Source of the DNA: an uncultured Clostridium sp.
GTDB taxonomy: Bacteria > Bacillota > Clostridia > Oscillospirales > Acutalibacteraceae
Direction of reading: 5' to 3'
Length of the DNA: 64,000 bases
NCBI GenBank assembly: GCA_958422185.1
Contig: CATZNW010000012.1
Span: 1-64,000, forward strand
Positions 1 through 8,224 of the stretch are shown here, in pieces. Made by a program: the position numbers and the translations under genes. Under the pieces are notes generated by a model that saw only the letters and a program-made list of their open reading frames with translations, had not been told where the DNA came from and made no database searches. Numbering within the stretch: the first letter of the stretch is position 1; each line of letters starts with the position of its first letter.

Positions 1-26
1 TATATTTAGTTTTAAGGGAGAAAATC

Positions 27-1358
27 ATGAAAAACAGCAGCCTTTCACTGTATTTTAAATATGTTTCGCTTAATGTGCTTGGCATGGTGGCGCTTTCCTG
101 CTATATTCTGGCAGATACTTTTTTTGTTTCCCGCGGACTTGGGGCAAACGGACTGACGGCTCTGAATCTTGCCATACCCGTATATAATCTTGTGAACGGA
201 ACCGGACTTATGCTGGGAGTCGGCGGCGGTGCCAAATACGCCGTCGTTAAGAGCAGAGGCGATTCGAAGTCACAAAACCGGGTCTTTACCAATACGCTTT
301 ACTGCGCTGCGGTATTCAGCGTTATATTTCTTATATCGGGAATATTCTTTTCCGAAAATATAACCGCCGCCCTCGGCGCGGACAGCGCGGTTTTTGAGAT
401 GACGGATACATATCTTAAAGTTATCCTGCTCTTTTCGCCGGCATTCCTATTAAACAATATTTTTGTTGCGTTTATAAGAAACGACGGTGACCCGAAACTT
501 TCCATGGCCGGAATGATAACGGGCAGCCTTTCAAACGTTTTGCTTGATTACATCTTTATTTTTCCGCTTGATATGGGCATTTTCGGCGCCGTTTTTGCAA
601 CAGGCCTTTCTCCGGTCATAAGCATGTGCGTACTGAGTATCCATAAGATACGGCGCAAAAATGGTTTCCATACAGTAAAATCGGCTCCGTCGCCGAAACT
701 TGGCGGAAAGATCTGTGCGCTTGGAATCCCTTCGCTTGTGTCGGAACTTTCAAGCGGCATAGTTATTATCGTTTTCAATTCCATAATCCTGAAGATAGCC
801 GGCAACACGGGCGTTGCCGCGTACGGCGTTGTAACAAATATATCTCTTGTAGTCATAGCCGTTTATACCGGTGTCGCTCAGGGGATGCAGCCTCTTGTAA
901 GCGAAGCGCACGGCAGGGGAGATACAAAATCCGCCCTGAAATTTTTCAAATACTCCGTTGTAACCGTTTTTGGAATGTGCGCTGTGATCTATCCGCTTAT
1001 ATTTTTCTTTTCGGATCAGATCGCTTCGGTCTTTAACAGTGAAAACAACACGGCGCTTCAGCAGATAGCGGTACAAGGGCTTAAATTATATTTTACCGGC
1101 GCGCTTTTCGCGGGGTTCAATATTATTGCGGCGATGTTTTTTACCGCGCGCGAAAAGCCCTTGCCGGCGCATGCCATATCTGTATTGCGCGGCCTTGTGC
1201 TTATAGTTCCTGCCGCATTTATAATGTCGCGGCTGTTTGGGCTTTACGGCGTATGGCTGTCCTTCACGGCAAGCGAATTCTTATGCGCCGTCTGCGCCTG
1301 CGTCATTCTTGCAGCTTTCATGCGGAACGAGGGAGAGCATATAGAAAGCAAAACTTAA
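27..1358 (+). CDS. MATE family multidrug/organic cation exporter
   Basis: A 443-residue, almost entirely hydrophobic protein with about twelve predicted membrane segments, the usual length for the MATE (multi antimicrobial extrusion) family. The early segment with LADTFFVSRGLG and the gly-rich stretch GLMLGVGGGAKYAV are typical of MATE transporters, which exchange Na+ or H+ for cationic drugs or metabolites across the cytoplasmic membrane. The ATG at 27 follows an AGGGAG ribosome site at a good distance. The gene is followed by a hairpin terminator at 1380-1425 and seems to be a single unit or the last gene of an operon entering from the left. Family assignment is confident; the substrate cannot be read from the sequence. 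Confidence 0.9.
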   Translation: MKNSSLSLYFKYVSLNVLGMVALSCYILADTFFVSRGLGANGLTALNLAIPVYNLVNGTGLMLGVGGGAKYAVVKSRGDSKSQNRVFTNTLYCAAVFSVIFLISGIFFSENITAALGADSAVFEMTDTYLKVILLFSPAFLLNNIFVAFIRNDGDPKLSMAGMITGSLSNVLLDYIFIFPLDMGIFGAVFATGLSPVISMCVLSIHKIRRKNGFHTVKSAPSPKLGGKICALGIPSLVSELSSGIVIIVFNSIILKIAGNTGVAAYGVVTNISLVVIAVYTGVAQGMQPLVSEAHGRGDTKSALKFFKYSVVTVFGMCAVIYPLIFFFSDQIASVFNSENNTALQQIAVQGLKLYFTGALFAGFNIIAAMFFTAREKPLPAHAISVLRGLVLIVPAAFIMSRLFGLYGVWLSFTASEFLCAVCACVILAAFMRNEGEHIESKT

Positions 1359-1379
1359 TAACTTCTTTATTTTTCTATT

Positions 1380-1425
1380 ACCCGCGGTTTATTATACTTT
1401 GGTTTAATAAAGACAGCGGGTTTTT
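1380..1425 (+). terminator. Terminator after the MATE gene
   Basis: ACCCGC pairs with GCGGGT, with an inner TTTATTA/TAATAAA stem, followed by TTTTT. It separates the MATE gene from the two-component operon. Confidence 0.6.
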
Positions 1426-1437
1426 AATTTATTCGGC

Positions 1438-1465
1438 TTGCTTATGTTTTAAAGTATGGTATACT
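1438..1465 (+). promoter_or_regulatory. Promoter of the response regulator operon
   Basis: TTGCTT, a 16-nt spacer and TATACT. The implied start of transcription lies only about 12 nt before the ATG at 1485, giving a very short leader. Confidence 0.5.
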
Positions 1466-1484
1466 GTTTTGTGAGGTGATGATT

Positions 1485-2177
1485 ATGCAGACCGTTCTTG
1501 TTTGTGATGACGATCAGGCGATCCTTGATTCCATTGAGATATATCTTAAGGCAGAGGGCTATAATGTGCTTAAAGCTGAAAACGGAAACGAGGCTCTTGA
1601 GATCATTGCGGATCATGATATCCATTGCATGGTTCTGGATATTATGATGCCCGGGCTGGACGGACTTCAGACAACGCTTAAGATACGGGAGCAGCACAGA
1701 AGCTTTCCGATCATAATGCTTTCCGCCAAATCAGAGGATACGGATAAGATCGCCGGTCTCGGATTCGGCGCGGACGACTATGTTACAAAGCCTTTTAATC
1801 CGCTTGAACTCGTTGCCCGTGTAAAATCCCAGATCCGGCGTTACATTTCTTTTGCGGGATTCGTGCAGAAAAGTTCACAGCTCGTTACCGGCGGCCTCAT
1901 TGTTGATACGGACGCCAAAACCGTAAGCGTGGACGGCGAACAGGTAAAACTTACCGCGCGCGAATATATGATACTTGAATATCTGTGTAAGAATATGGGG
2001 CGCGTTCTTTCTTCGGCGCAGATTTATGAGGCGGTGTGGAACGAGCCCGCATTCAAATCTGAAAAAACAGTTACCGTACATATCAAAAACATAAGGGACA
2101 AGATAGAGATTAATCCGAAAGACCCGAAATATATTAAGGTGGTGTACGGACTTGGATACAAAGTGGATAAAATTTAA
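1485..2177 (+). CDS. OmpR/PhoB-family response regulator (VanR-like)
   Basis: Two-domain response regulator of 230 residues. The N-terminal receiver domain shows the acidic pair in VCDDD, the phospho-acceptor Asp in VLDIMMPGLDG, the Ser/Thr switch in MLSAK and the Lys in DDYVTKPF. The C-terminal half is a winged helix DNA-binding domain of the OmpR type (LTAREYMILEYL, VTVHIKNIRDKI, GLGYKV). GTG 1476 and ATG 1479 also lie in frame, but the GAGGTG at 1473 is placed for ATG 1485. Its last codons overlap the downstream kinase start by 26 bp, so the two are translationally coupled. With the kinase and the D,D-carboxypeptidase it resembles the VanR-VanS-VanY arrangement, so a cell-wall signal is likely, but this is inference. 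Confidence 0.92.
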   Translation: MQTVLVCDDDQAILDSIEIYLKAEGYNVLKAENGNEALEIIADHDIHCMVLDIMMPGLDGLQTTLKIREQHRSFPIIMLSAKSEDTDKIAGLGFGADDYVTKPFNPLELVARVKSQIRRYISFAGFVQKSSQLVTGGLIVDTDAKTVSVDGEQVKLTAREYMILEYLCKNMGRVLSSAQIYEAVWNEPAFKSEKTVTVHIKNIRDKIEINPKDPKYIKVVYGLGYKVDKI

Positions 2178-4650
2178 GTACAGCAGTTTCAACAAATTCC
2201 TGTGCGCTTTGATTGCGGCCGTGCTGGCGGGAATATGTTTTGTGAATCTGGAGATCGCTGCCGCGCAGATCGAAGTGTTTACAGTGAACGGAAACGGCGA
2301 TCTTCTGAGCGATGATTTGAATTATATTGATTCCTGGGATTTTTCCTCTAACTTTTACGATGACCTGCAAACGATCATAGATGATGTAAGTCATAATACA
2401 AATCAGGCGGCATATGATTCAGCAAAGGCGGCAACGGTAACGCGGGCCGTTGAATTTTTTGATGAGGCGCTGCCGTATATTCAGGATTATGAGGATCAGC
2501 TTTCTGAATACAGGTTGTGGGAAAACGGATATACGAATTACGAGTATCTGGAATATCCGAGTTTTGATCTTCCCATTCAGGAGCAATACGCCGCTTCAAC
2601 GGTCGATTACGATGATTACAGCCGTACGCTTAGTTTTGATATGCCCGTGCAGGACGATGTGCTGAGTGACACGCTTCTCATACATTTTACGGTAGATAAT
2701 GTTTTAGACCTGCCGGAAGACGGAGTTGAGGATACCTTTAATACTCAGTTTGGTAATCAGGCGTATTACAGCTATTGCCATGATACTGCCGAGGCAGGAG
2801 AATCGGCGCAGCTTGGGCTTCAAAATATAAAGTATTATGCCGAGTTTTCGGATGGCTCTGTTGCCACTAACGTGCAGGATCCGGAACATTTTGCAGCCGG
2901 CATTCCAAACAGCGAATATGAGTATCTGCGTTTTGAAAACGGTGAAAAAAGCGCAAGCGAAAAACTCAGCCGCATAGAGATCAGCCCGGAATCTTATTAC
3001 GGCAATACTACGGATAATCTGCGGCTTTATGTTACGGTTGACCCTACGTTCGCGGCGGCTGACCGTTACGGAACGATCAACGACAATCTGTCGTCGATTT
3101 TAAATGCAAACGCAACTGCGTCCCTCTATATAGCTGTAATCGCGCTTGCAGGATGCATCCTTTTTGCCGTTGTTTCCGTGCGCCTTGCAGGGAATAAAAG
3201 CAACGCAACGGTTTCCGCTGCCGCTGTGGATAAAATACCGCTTGATATCAGCTTCATTCTTGTGGCAGCGGCGGTTGCCTGCCTTGCGATGTGTGTTATC
3301 ATGTTGTTTTACGGTCAGCTTTACGCTGTGCTCGGATGGGAGACCAATTCCTATTTCAATTTAGGACTGGATTATTTTGAGTCACAGTGGTATAAAAATA
3401 CGCTGTTTGCCATTGGTGTACTTGTGTATCTGCTGATACTCGGCTTTTCCGTTTCGCTTGCAAGAAATGCAAAAACGGGTGTAAATATCTTCAAGCATAC
3501 TTTACTCTACAGGATTCTAACGCTGATCGGAAGATTCTTCAGGCGGGTGCTCAGAGGCTTTAAAAAGATAAAAGATTTCTTTATGACCCTTGCCTTTATG
3601 CCGAAAAGACTGGATAAAAAAGCGGTTTGGGCAGTTGTGCTGTTCTCCCTTTTCAACATTCTGGGCATGAGTTTCGCTGCGCTGTTCTTTGCCACATTCG
3701 GTCCGGATTTTACGGCATTTATGAGCGGATTCATCTGCTTTGTGATTGTGGTTGCCGTGGATGCGGTCTGCGTATACAAGGCGTTTAAGTTTATGCGTGC
3801 GCTGGACAGACTGATCGATTGCAGCGCGAGAAACGAGCCCGTGGATATAGATACTTCAAAACTGCCGCAGTGCCTGAAAACGCTTGCCGATTCCCTTGAT
3901 GAAAAAAATGCCGCGCTTCAGGAGGCGGTCATAAAAGCCGTAAAAGACGAGCGCACAAAAACGGAACTGATTACAAATGTTTCACACGATCTTAAAACGC
4001 CGCTCACTTCCGTTATCAACTATATAGATCTGCTTAAAAAATGCGATATCAGCGATGAGACCGCCGTTAAATATATGAGCGTTATAGACGAAAAGGCGAA
4101 TCGCTTAAAACGCCTTATTGAGGATCTGATAGAGGCGTCAAAAGTTTCAACGGGCAATGTTGTGCTCAATAAAACCAAGATAAATCTGAATGAGCTTGCC
4201 ACGCAGGCGATCGTTGAATATGCCGATGATTTCGAAAAGAACAGTCTGGATCTTATTTTTGACGAATCCGCGGTAAAACATATCGTGTTTGCAGATGGCA
4301 CCAAAATCTTCCGCGTGCTGGAAAATCTGCTCTCCAATGCCAAAAAGTATTCGGCGCCGGGGTCCAGAGTTTATGCCCGCCTGTATTCGGATAATGAGAA
4401 CGGGTATTTTGAAATTAAGAATATATCCAGGGATCCGCTCAATATAACGGCGGAGGAACTGATGGAACGGTTTGTCCGCGGTGATCAGTCCAGAAGCGAA
4501 GAAGGAAACGGCCTTGGGCTTTCTATTGCAAAGGAGCTGTGCAGGCTGAACGGCGGCAGGCTTATGATTTCAATAGACGGCGATCTGTTTAAGGCAACCG
4601 TTATGCTGCCGAAGAGCGGTGCGGAGGATATAAATGAAAAGCAGGTTTAA
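2152..4650 (+). CDS. Sensor histidine kinase with large extracytoplasmic domain
   Basis: An 832-residue membrane kinase, much longer than VanS (about 370). After a first membrane segment near residues 18-36 there is an extracytoplasmic region up to about residue 320, then several more membrane segments (about 325-345, 370-395, 420-440, 495-545), a HAMP-like linker and the catalytic core. The phosphorylated His is about residue 612 in TNVSHDLKTPLTS. The N box (LLSNAKKYS) and G box (EEGNGLGLSIAKEL) of the HATPase follow. The start is TTG 2152 behind AAGGTGG, inside the response regulator gene. Its 3' end overlaps the carboxypeptidase by 17 bp. It should phosphorylate the upstream regulator; the ligand is unknown. 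Confidence 0.9.
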   Translation: MDTKWIKFKYSSFNKFLCALIAAVLAGICFVNLEIAAAQIEVFTVNGNGDLLSDDLNYIDSWDFSSNFYDDLQTIIDDVSHNTNQAAYDSAKAATVTRAVEFFDEALPYIQDYEDQLSEYRLWENGYTNYEYLEYPSFDLPIQEQYAASTVDYDDYSRTLSFDMPVQDDVLSDTLLIHFTVDNVLDLPEDGVEDTFNTQFGNQAYYSYCHDTAEAGESAQLGLQNIKYYAEFSDGSVATNVQDPEHFAAGIPNSEYEYLRFENGEKSASEKLSRIEISPESYYGNTTDNLRLYVTVDPTFAAADRYGTINDNLSSILNANATASLYIAVIALAGCILFAVVSVRLAGNKSNATVSAAAVDKIPLDISFILVAAAVACLAMCVIMLFYGQLYAVLGWETNSYFNLGLDYFESQWYKNTLFAIGVLVYLLILGFSVSLARNAKTGVNIFKHTLLYRILTLIGRFFRRVLRGFKKIKDFFMTLAFMPKRLDKKAVWAVVLFSLFNILGMSFAALFFATFGPDFTAFMSGFICFVIVVAVDAVCVYKAFKFMRALDRLIDCSARNEPVDIDTSKLPQCLKTLADSLDEKNAALQEAVIKAVKDERTKTELITNVSHDLKTPLTSVINYIDLLKKCDISDETAVKYMSVIDEKANRLKRLIEDLIEASKVSTGNVVLNKTKINLNELATQAIVEYADDFEKNSLDLIFDESAVKHIVFADGTKIFRVLENLLSNAKKYSAPGSRVYARLYSDNENGYFEIKNISRDPLNITAEELMERFVRGDQSRSEEGNGLGLSIAKELCRLNGGRLMISIDGDLFKATVMLPKSGAEDINEKQV

Positions 4651-5311
4651 AGTTCTGATTATTGCGCTGTGCGTATGTATAGTTGCTTTTGCAGGGGTCT
4701 GGGTGTTTGCTGCCGGCGGATTAAAGCTTGACGGCGCCGGCAGGATCGTTTTTACCGAAAATGCGAACAGCCCGGAATTAACGCTTGTCAACGCCGATCA
4801 TTCCGTTCCCCGCGGCTGGAGCGTTGAGCTCACAACGCTTTCAAACGGAGAGCAGGTGGCAAGCATGATATACCCGGATCTTCAGGCCATGTTTGACGAT
4901 ATGCGCCAAAACGGGATTTATCCGTTGGTCCGTGCCGGCTACCGTTCAACAGAGGAACAGGAAAGAGTGCTCAGCGAAAGGATCGCTGCCTATCAAAGCG
5001 AAGGCTATTCCGGATCGCGCGCACGCGAGCTTGCGCTTGATACGGTTGCCGAACCGGGAACCAGCGAACATGAACTTGGCCTTGCTGTTGATATAAATGC
5101 GGACGATGATCTGAGCACGGGCGAAGAAGTGTATTCATGGCTTGCCGAGAATGCATACAAATACGGCTTTATTCAGCGTTATCCGGAGGATAAAACGGAT
5201 ATAACCGGTATAGATTATGAGCCGTGGCATTACAGATATGTCGGCAGGCAGGCCGCAAAAGAGATCCATGACAGCGGTGAGTGTCTGGAAGAATATCTTG
5301 GCCAAAACTGA
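4634..5311 (+). CDS. VanY-like D-alanyl-D-alanine carboxypeptidase
   Basis: A 225-residue protein with an N-terminal membrane anchor or signal segment (about residues 5-28) and a peptidase M15B/VanY zinc domain. The SxHxxGxAxD signature is seen in SEHELGLAVDI and the third zinc ligand in EPWHYRY. Such enzymes remove the terminal D-Ala from peptidoglycan stem peptides outside the membrane. The ATG follows GGAGG and overlaps the kinase gene by 17 bp, so all three genes form one operon. No VanH, VanA or VanX ligase genes lie nearby, so a housekeeping or stress role in wall remodelling is more likely than glycopeptide resistance. Confidence 0.88.
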   Translation: MKSRFKVLIIALCVCIVAFAGVWVFAAGGLKLDGAGRIVFTENANSPELTLVNADHSVPRGWSVELTTLSNGEQVASMIYPDLQAMFDDMRQNGIYPLVRAGYRSTEEQERVLSERIAAYQSEGYSGSRARELALDTVAEPGTSEHELGLAVDINADDDLSTGEEVYSWLAENAYKYGFIQRYPEDKTDITGIDYEPWHYRYVGRQAAKEIHDSGECLEEYLGQN

Positions 5312-5361
5312 ATACAGCAGAACGCCGCTTAAATCTGCTCGTTTTATATTGCCCGTTTCTG

Positions 5362-5391
5362 TTGACAATCCTATCGTTCGTATGATACTAT
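5362..5391 (+). promoter_or_regulatory. Promoter before the DUF2752 gene
   Basis: TTGACA, 18 nt, TACTAT. It lies between the VanY-like gene and the DUF2752 gene. Confidence 0.6.
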
Positions 5392-5410
5392 AAAATTAAA
5401 GTAAACGATT

Positions 5411-5788
5411 ATGAGACCAGCGAATAAAATGATTTATGACCGGAAGCGCCAAATGCGCGCAAGGCGGAATGTTCTGCTGAAATACCTTTTTTGGTTCTTG
5501 CTGATTTCCGCGCTTGTGCTTCTGTTCTACAAATGCCCGTTTAAGATGATAACGGGAACTGACTGCCCCGGATGCGGACTGACCCGGGCGTTTGCATGCA
5601 TATTGCTCTGCGATATTCCCGCGGCGGTCAAATACCATCCGCTTTCGCCCCTTATTTTTACGGAGCTGTTTTATCTTGTTTATTCCCAGTTCATATTGGG
5701 CGTAAAAATAAGCCGAAAGGGCGTTCTTGCGGGCGTTTTCATTACCGCTTTGCTCATGCTTGTTTTTTGGGTATTTAAAATCATTTGA
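5411..5788 (+). CDS. DUF2752 small membrane protein
   Basis: 125 residues with a membrane segment near residues 25-42, then the family signature CPFKMITGTDCPGCGLTRA, followed by two more hydrophobic segments. The CPGCGLTRA motif is diagnostic of DUF2752, a family of small integral membrane proteins of unknown role. No clear ribosome site precedes ATG 5411; ATG 5429 in the same frame is an alternative. A promoter sits just upstream and the next gene begins 22 bp downstream, so the two may be co-transcribed. Confidence 0.8.
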   Translation: MRPANKMIYDRKRQMRARRNVLLKYLFWFLLISALVLLFYKCPFKMITGTDCPGCGLTRAFACILLCDIPAAVKYHPLSPLIFTELFYLVYSQFILGVKISRKGVLAGVFITALLMLVFWVFKII

Positions 5789-5810
5789 ATTTTGATCAGG
5801 AGGAGAATCT

Positions 5811-6314
5811 ATGGCGGACACCGTATATTTCAATGTTGCACCGGATTTTGACCTGCAGATGTTTGCCGGTCAGCTTGCGGAAAAATACAGAATGGAGGGC
5901 TTTACCGTTACCGTTGCAAATTTTAACACTGCGGAGGTAATAACCTTTGATAAGGAAACGGGCGGGATCAATATGCTGTTTGGTCTTGGTCAGGGCATAA
6001 AGGCCACCTGTATGGTTACGGACGGAGTCCTTACTGTCAACTTTTCGGACGGAGACTGGACCGGTAAAATCATAGGCCTGCTCGTGGGCTGGTTTATATG
6101 TCTTATTCCGTTCATTACAGCTATTGTAGGCTGCGTAAGGCAGTCACAGCTGCCGAAGAAAATAGGGGCAGACGCGGTGATGATCGCGTCTCAGATGAAC
6201 CAGCAGTTCGGCGGACCCGGTCCACAGGGGCCCTATAACGGCGGCCAGCCGTATGGCGATCCGAATCAGCAGTATAACGGACCGCAGGGCCCGAATAACG
6301 GCGGCACATATTAA
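5811..6314 (+). CDS. Membrane-anchored protein with Gly/Pro/Gln-rich tail, function unknown
   Basis: 167 residues, not recognised as a named family. The first ~85 residues look like a small alpha/beta domain (AGQLAEKYRMEGFTVTVANF) followed by one or two membrane segments (about 85-110, GKIIGLLVGWFICLIPFITAIVG) and a low-complexity tail rich in Gly, Pro, Gln and Asn. This layout, a soluble domain then a membrane stretch and a disordered tail, recurs in uncharacterised Clostridia proteins. AGGAGG precedes the ATG. A strong terminator follows at 6335. Confidence 0.7.
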   Translation: MADTVYFNVAPDFDLQMFAGQLAEKYRMEGFTVTVANFNTAEVITFDKETGGINMLFGLGQGIKATCMVTDGVLTVNFSDGDWTGKIIGLLVGWFICLIPFITAIVGCVRQSQLPKKIGADAVMIASQMNQQFGGPGPQGPYNGGQPYGDPNQQYNGPQGPNNGGTY

Positions 6315-6334
6315 CAGCCATAAAAATATGCTGA

Positions 6335-6362
6335 AAGGCGCTCGTAAAGAGCGCCTTTTTTC
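6335..6362 (+). terminator. Terminator after the 5811-6314 gene
   Basis: AAAGGCGCTC pairs with GAGCGCCTTT around a GTAAA loop, followed by a run of T. Confidence 0.85.
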
Positions 6363-6388
6363 ATTCCGGTCATTCAGCCCGGATCAGA

Positions 6389-8206
6389 TCATTCCACTGT
6401 AACGGATTTGGCAAGATTGCGCGGTTTGTCTATGGGCAGTCCTTTTTCCTTTGCCGTGTAATATGCAAGCAGCTGCAGCGGCACGATCTCAAGGGACGGC
6501 GTTAAGAACGGGATCGAATCCGGGTAGGTGATAACCGTACTGAATCTGCTCAGGTTTTTTTCAAGCCCTTCCGGAGCGAAAATGATCACGTTTGCACCGC
6601 GCGATATTACTTCCTGCAGATTTGAAACCGTTTTGGGCAGCAGACGGTTCGTACTGATGATTCCAAAGCATACCGTGCCCTCTTCGATCAGGCTTATCGT
6701 GCCGTGTTTCAGTTCGCTTGCCGGGCAGCCCACGCAGTCTATATAACTGATCTCTTTTAGTTTCAGTGCGCCCTCAAGCGCTGCCGCGTAATCTGCTGTT
6801 CTGCCAAGGAAAAAGCATTTGTCGGTATTCTTTATCTGTTTTGCAACGGCTTTGATTTTATCTGTGTTGCTTAAGATCCGCTCTATCTTTTTAGGAACCA
6901 GCAGGCTCATGTTCAGCACGATCTCGCCGAAAACGGACGAGCATGCGCCGCGGCGCAGGGCGATATAAATGCAAAGCATGTTCAGCATCGCTGCCTGGCA
7001 GGAGAACGCTTTGGTTGTTGCCACGGCGATCTCCGGCCCTGCTTTTGTAAGCAGGCTGTAATCGCTCATTTTGGCTATGGAGCTTTCGGCAACGTTCACT
7101 ATGCTTATTGTTTTGGCGCCTTCTTCACGTGCCTGTTTAAGCGCCGCGAGGCTGTCTGCCGTTTCGCCGCTCTGACTTATTATTACAACAAGGCAGTCGC
7201 TTCCGAGCACGGGATTTTCATATCTGAATTCGCCTGCGTATTCAGCAAAACAGGGGATCGCGGCGATCTTTTCAAATGCATATTTAGCCATGAGACCAAC
7301 ATGATAAGCAGATCCGCAGCCGACTATATATATCCTGCTCAGGGCTTTTATCTCCTCGTCTGTATAGGGGAAATCCTTAAACTCTATGCTTTCGCCGTTC
7401 GTTACGCTGTTAAGCGTAGCGGCAACCGCCGCCGGCTGTTCATAGATTTCTTTCAGCATATAGTGTTCAAATTCACCCTTGTCGGCTGAGGAACGGGGAA
7501 GCGCAACCGATTTTACCTCTTTTTTTACAGGTTCGAAATTTTTGCCGAATACCGTTATCTCATCAGCGGTTATGCGCGCCGTTTCGCCGTCATCAAGATA
7601 AATGGCCCTGTTGGTTCTGCTTAGCAGCGGATTGATGTCCGACGATATATAGTTTTCTCCGTTTCCGGCGCCGATTATAAGCGGCGAACCGTTTTTTGCG
7701 CAGTAGAGCGTATCGCTGTCATCCGTACAGATTATTCCAAGAGCATATGATCCTTTGAGCAGTGGGAGGGTCTTTTTGATGGCGTCTTCAACGCTGCCGG
7801 AATAATTCAGCTCCAGCAGTTTGGGTATGACCTCCGTGTCCGTATCGCTCTCAAAAGAAAAGCCGCTCATGACAAGGCTTTCCCTGATATCCCTGTAGTT
7901 TTCAATGATACCGTTGTGCACAACGGCAAAATGCCGGCTCACCTGAGGATGGGCGTTCACCTCAGTGGCCGCGCCGTGAGTAGCCCAGCGGGTGTGACCG
8001 ATCCCAAGGCTGCCGGTCACGCTGCAATTTTCAAGTTTCTTTTCCAGGTTTTTGATCTCGCCCGCTGCTTTTATTACGTTTAGTTCCCTGCCGTTCAAAA
8101 CGCCTATTCCGCCGCTGTCATACCCGCGGTATTCAAGCCCTTTGAGCCCTTTGATCAGTATCCCGGTGGCATTGCTTCTGCCGATATATCCTATTATTCC
8201 GCACAT
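6389..8206 (-). CDS. glmS: Glutamine--fructose-6-phosphate aminotransferase (isomerizing)
   Basis: 605 residues, full length for GlmS. It converts fructose-6-phosphate and glutamine to glucosamine-6-phosphate, the first step to UDP-GlcNAc for peptidoglycan. The N-terminal class II glutaminase begins MCGIIGYIG, so Cys2 is the nucleophile; GHTRWATHG follows. Two SIS sugar-isomerase domains (GCGSAYH, ISQSGETADS, ATTKAFSCQ) lead to the conserved C-terminus KSVTVE. The gene lies 18 bp downstream of spoIIE on the same strand and is probably co-transcribed with it. The gap is too short for a glmS ribozyme, so the usual GlcN6P feedback element is absent here. Confidence 0.97.
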   Translation of the reverse strand: MCGIIGYIGRSNATGILIKGLKGLEYRGYDSGGIGVLNGRELNVIKAAGEIKNLEKKLENCSVTGSLGIGHTRWATHGAATEVNAHPQVSRHFAVVHNGIIENYRDIRESLVMSGFSFESDTDTEVIPKLLELNYSGSVEDAIKKTLPLLKGSYALGIICTDDSDTLYCAKNGSPLIIGAGNGENYISSDINPLLSRTNRAIYLDDGETARITADEITVFGKNFEPVKKEVKSVALPRSSADKGEFEHYMLKEIYEQPAAVAATLNSVTNGESIEFKDFPYTDEEIKALSRIYIVGCGSAYHVGLMAKYAFEKIAAIPCFAEYAGEFRYENPVLGSDCLVVIISQSGETADSLAALKQAREEGAKTISIVNVAESSIAKMSDYSLLTKAGPEIAVATTKAFSCQAAMLNMLCIYIALRRGACSSVFGEIVLNMSLLVPKKIERILSNTDKIKAVAKQIKNTDKCFFLGRTADYAAALEGALKLKEISYIDCVGCPASELKHGTISLIEEGTVCFGIISTNRLLPKTVSNLQEVISRGANVIIFAPEGLEKNLSRFSTVITYPDSIPFLTPSLEIVPLQLLAYYTAKEKGLPIDKPRNLAKSVTVE

Positions 8207-8224
8207 AAAATCACTCCCTGATCA

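Noticed and set aside
1485..5311. A vancomycin resistance operon
   Set aside because: Only regulator, kinase and D,D-carboxypeptidase are present; no VanH, VanA/B/G-type ligase or VanX gene.
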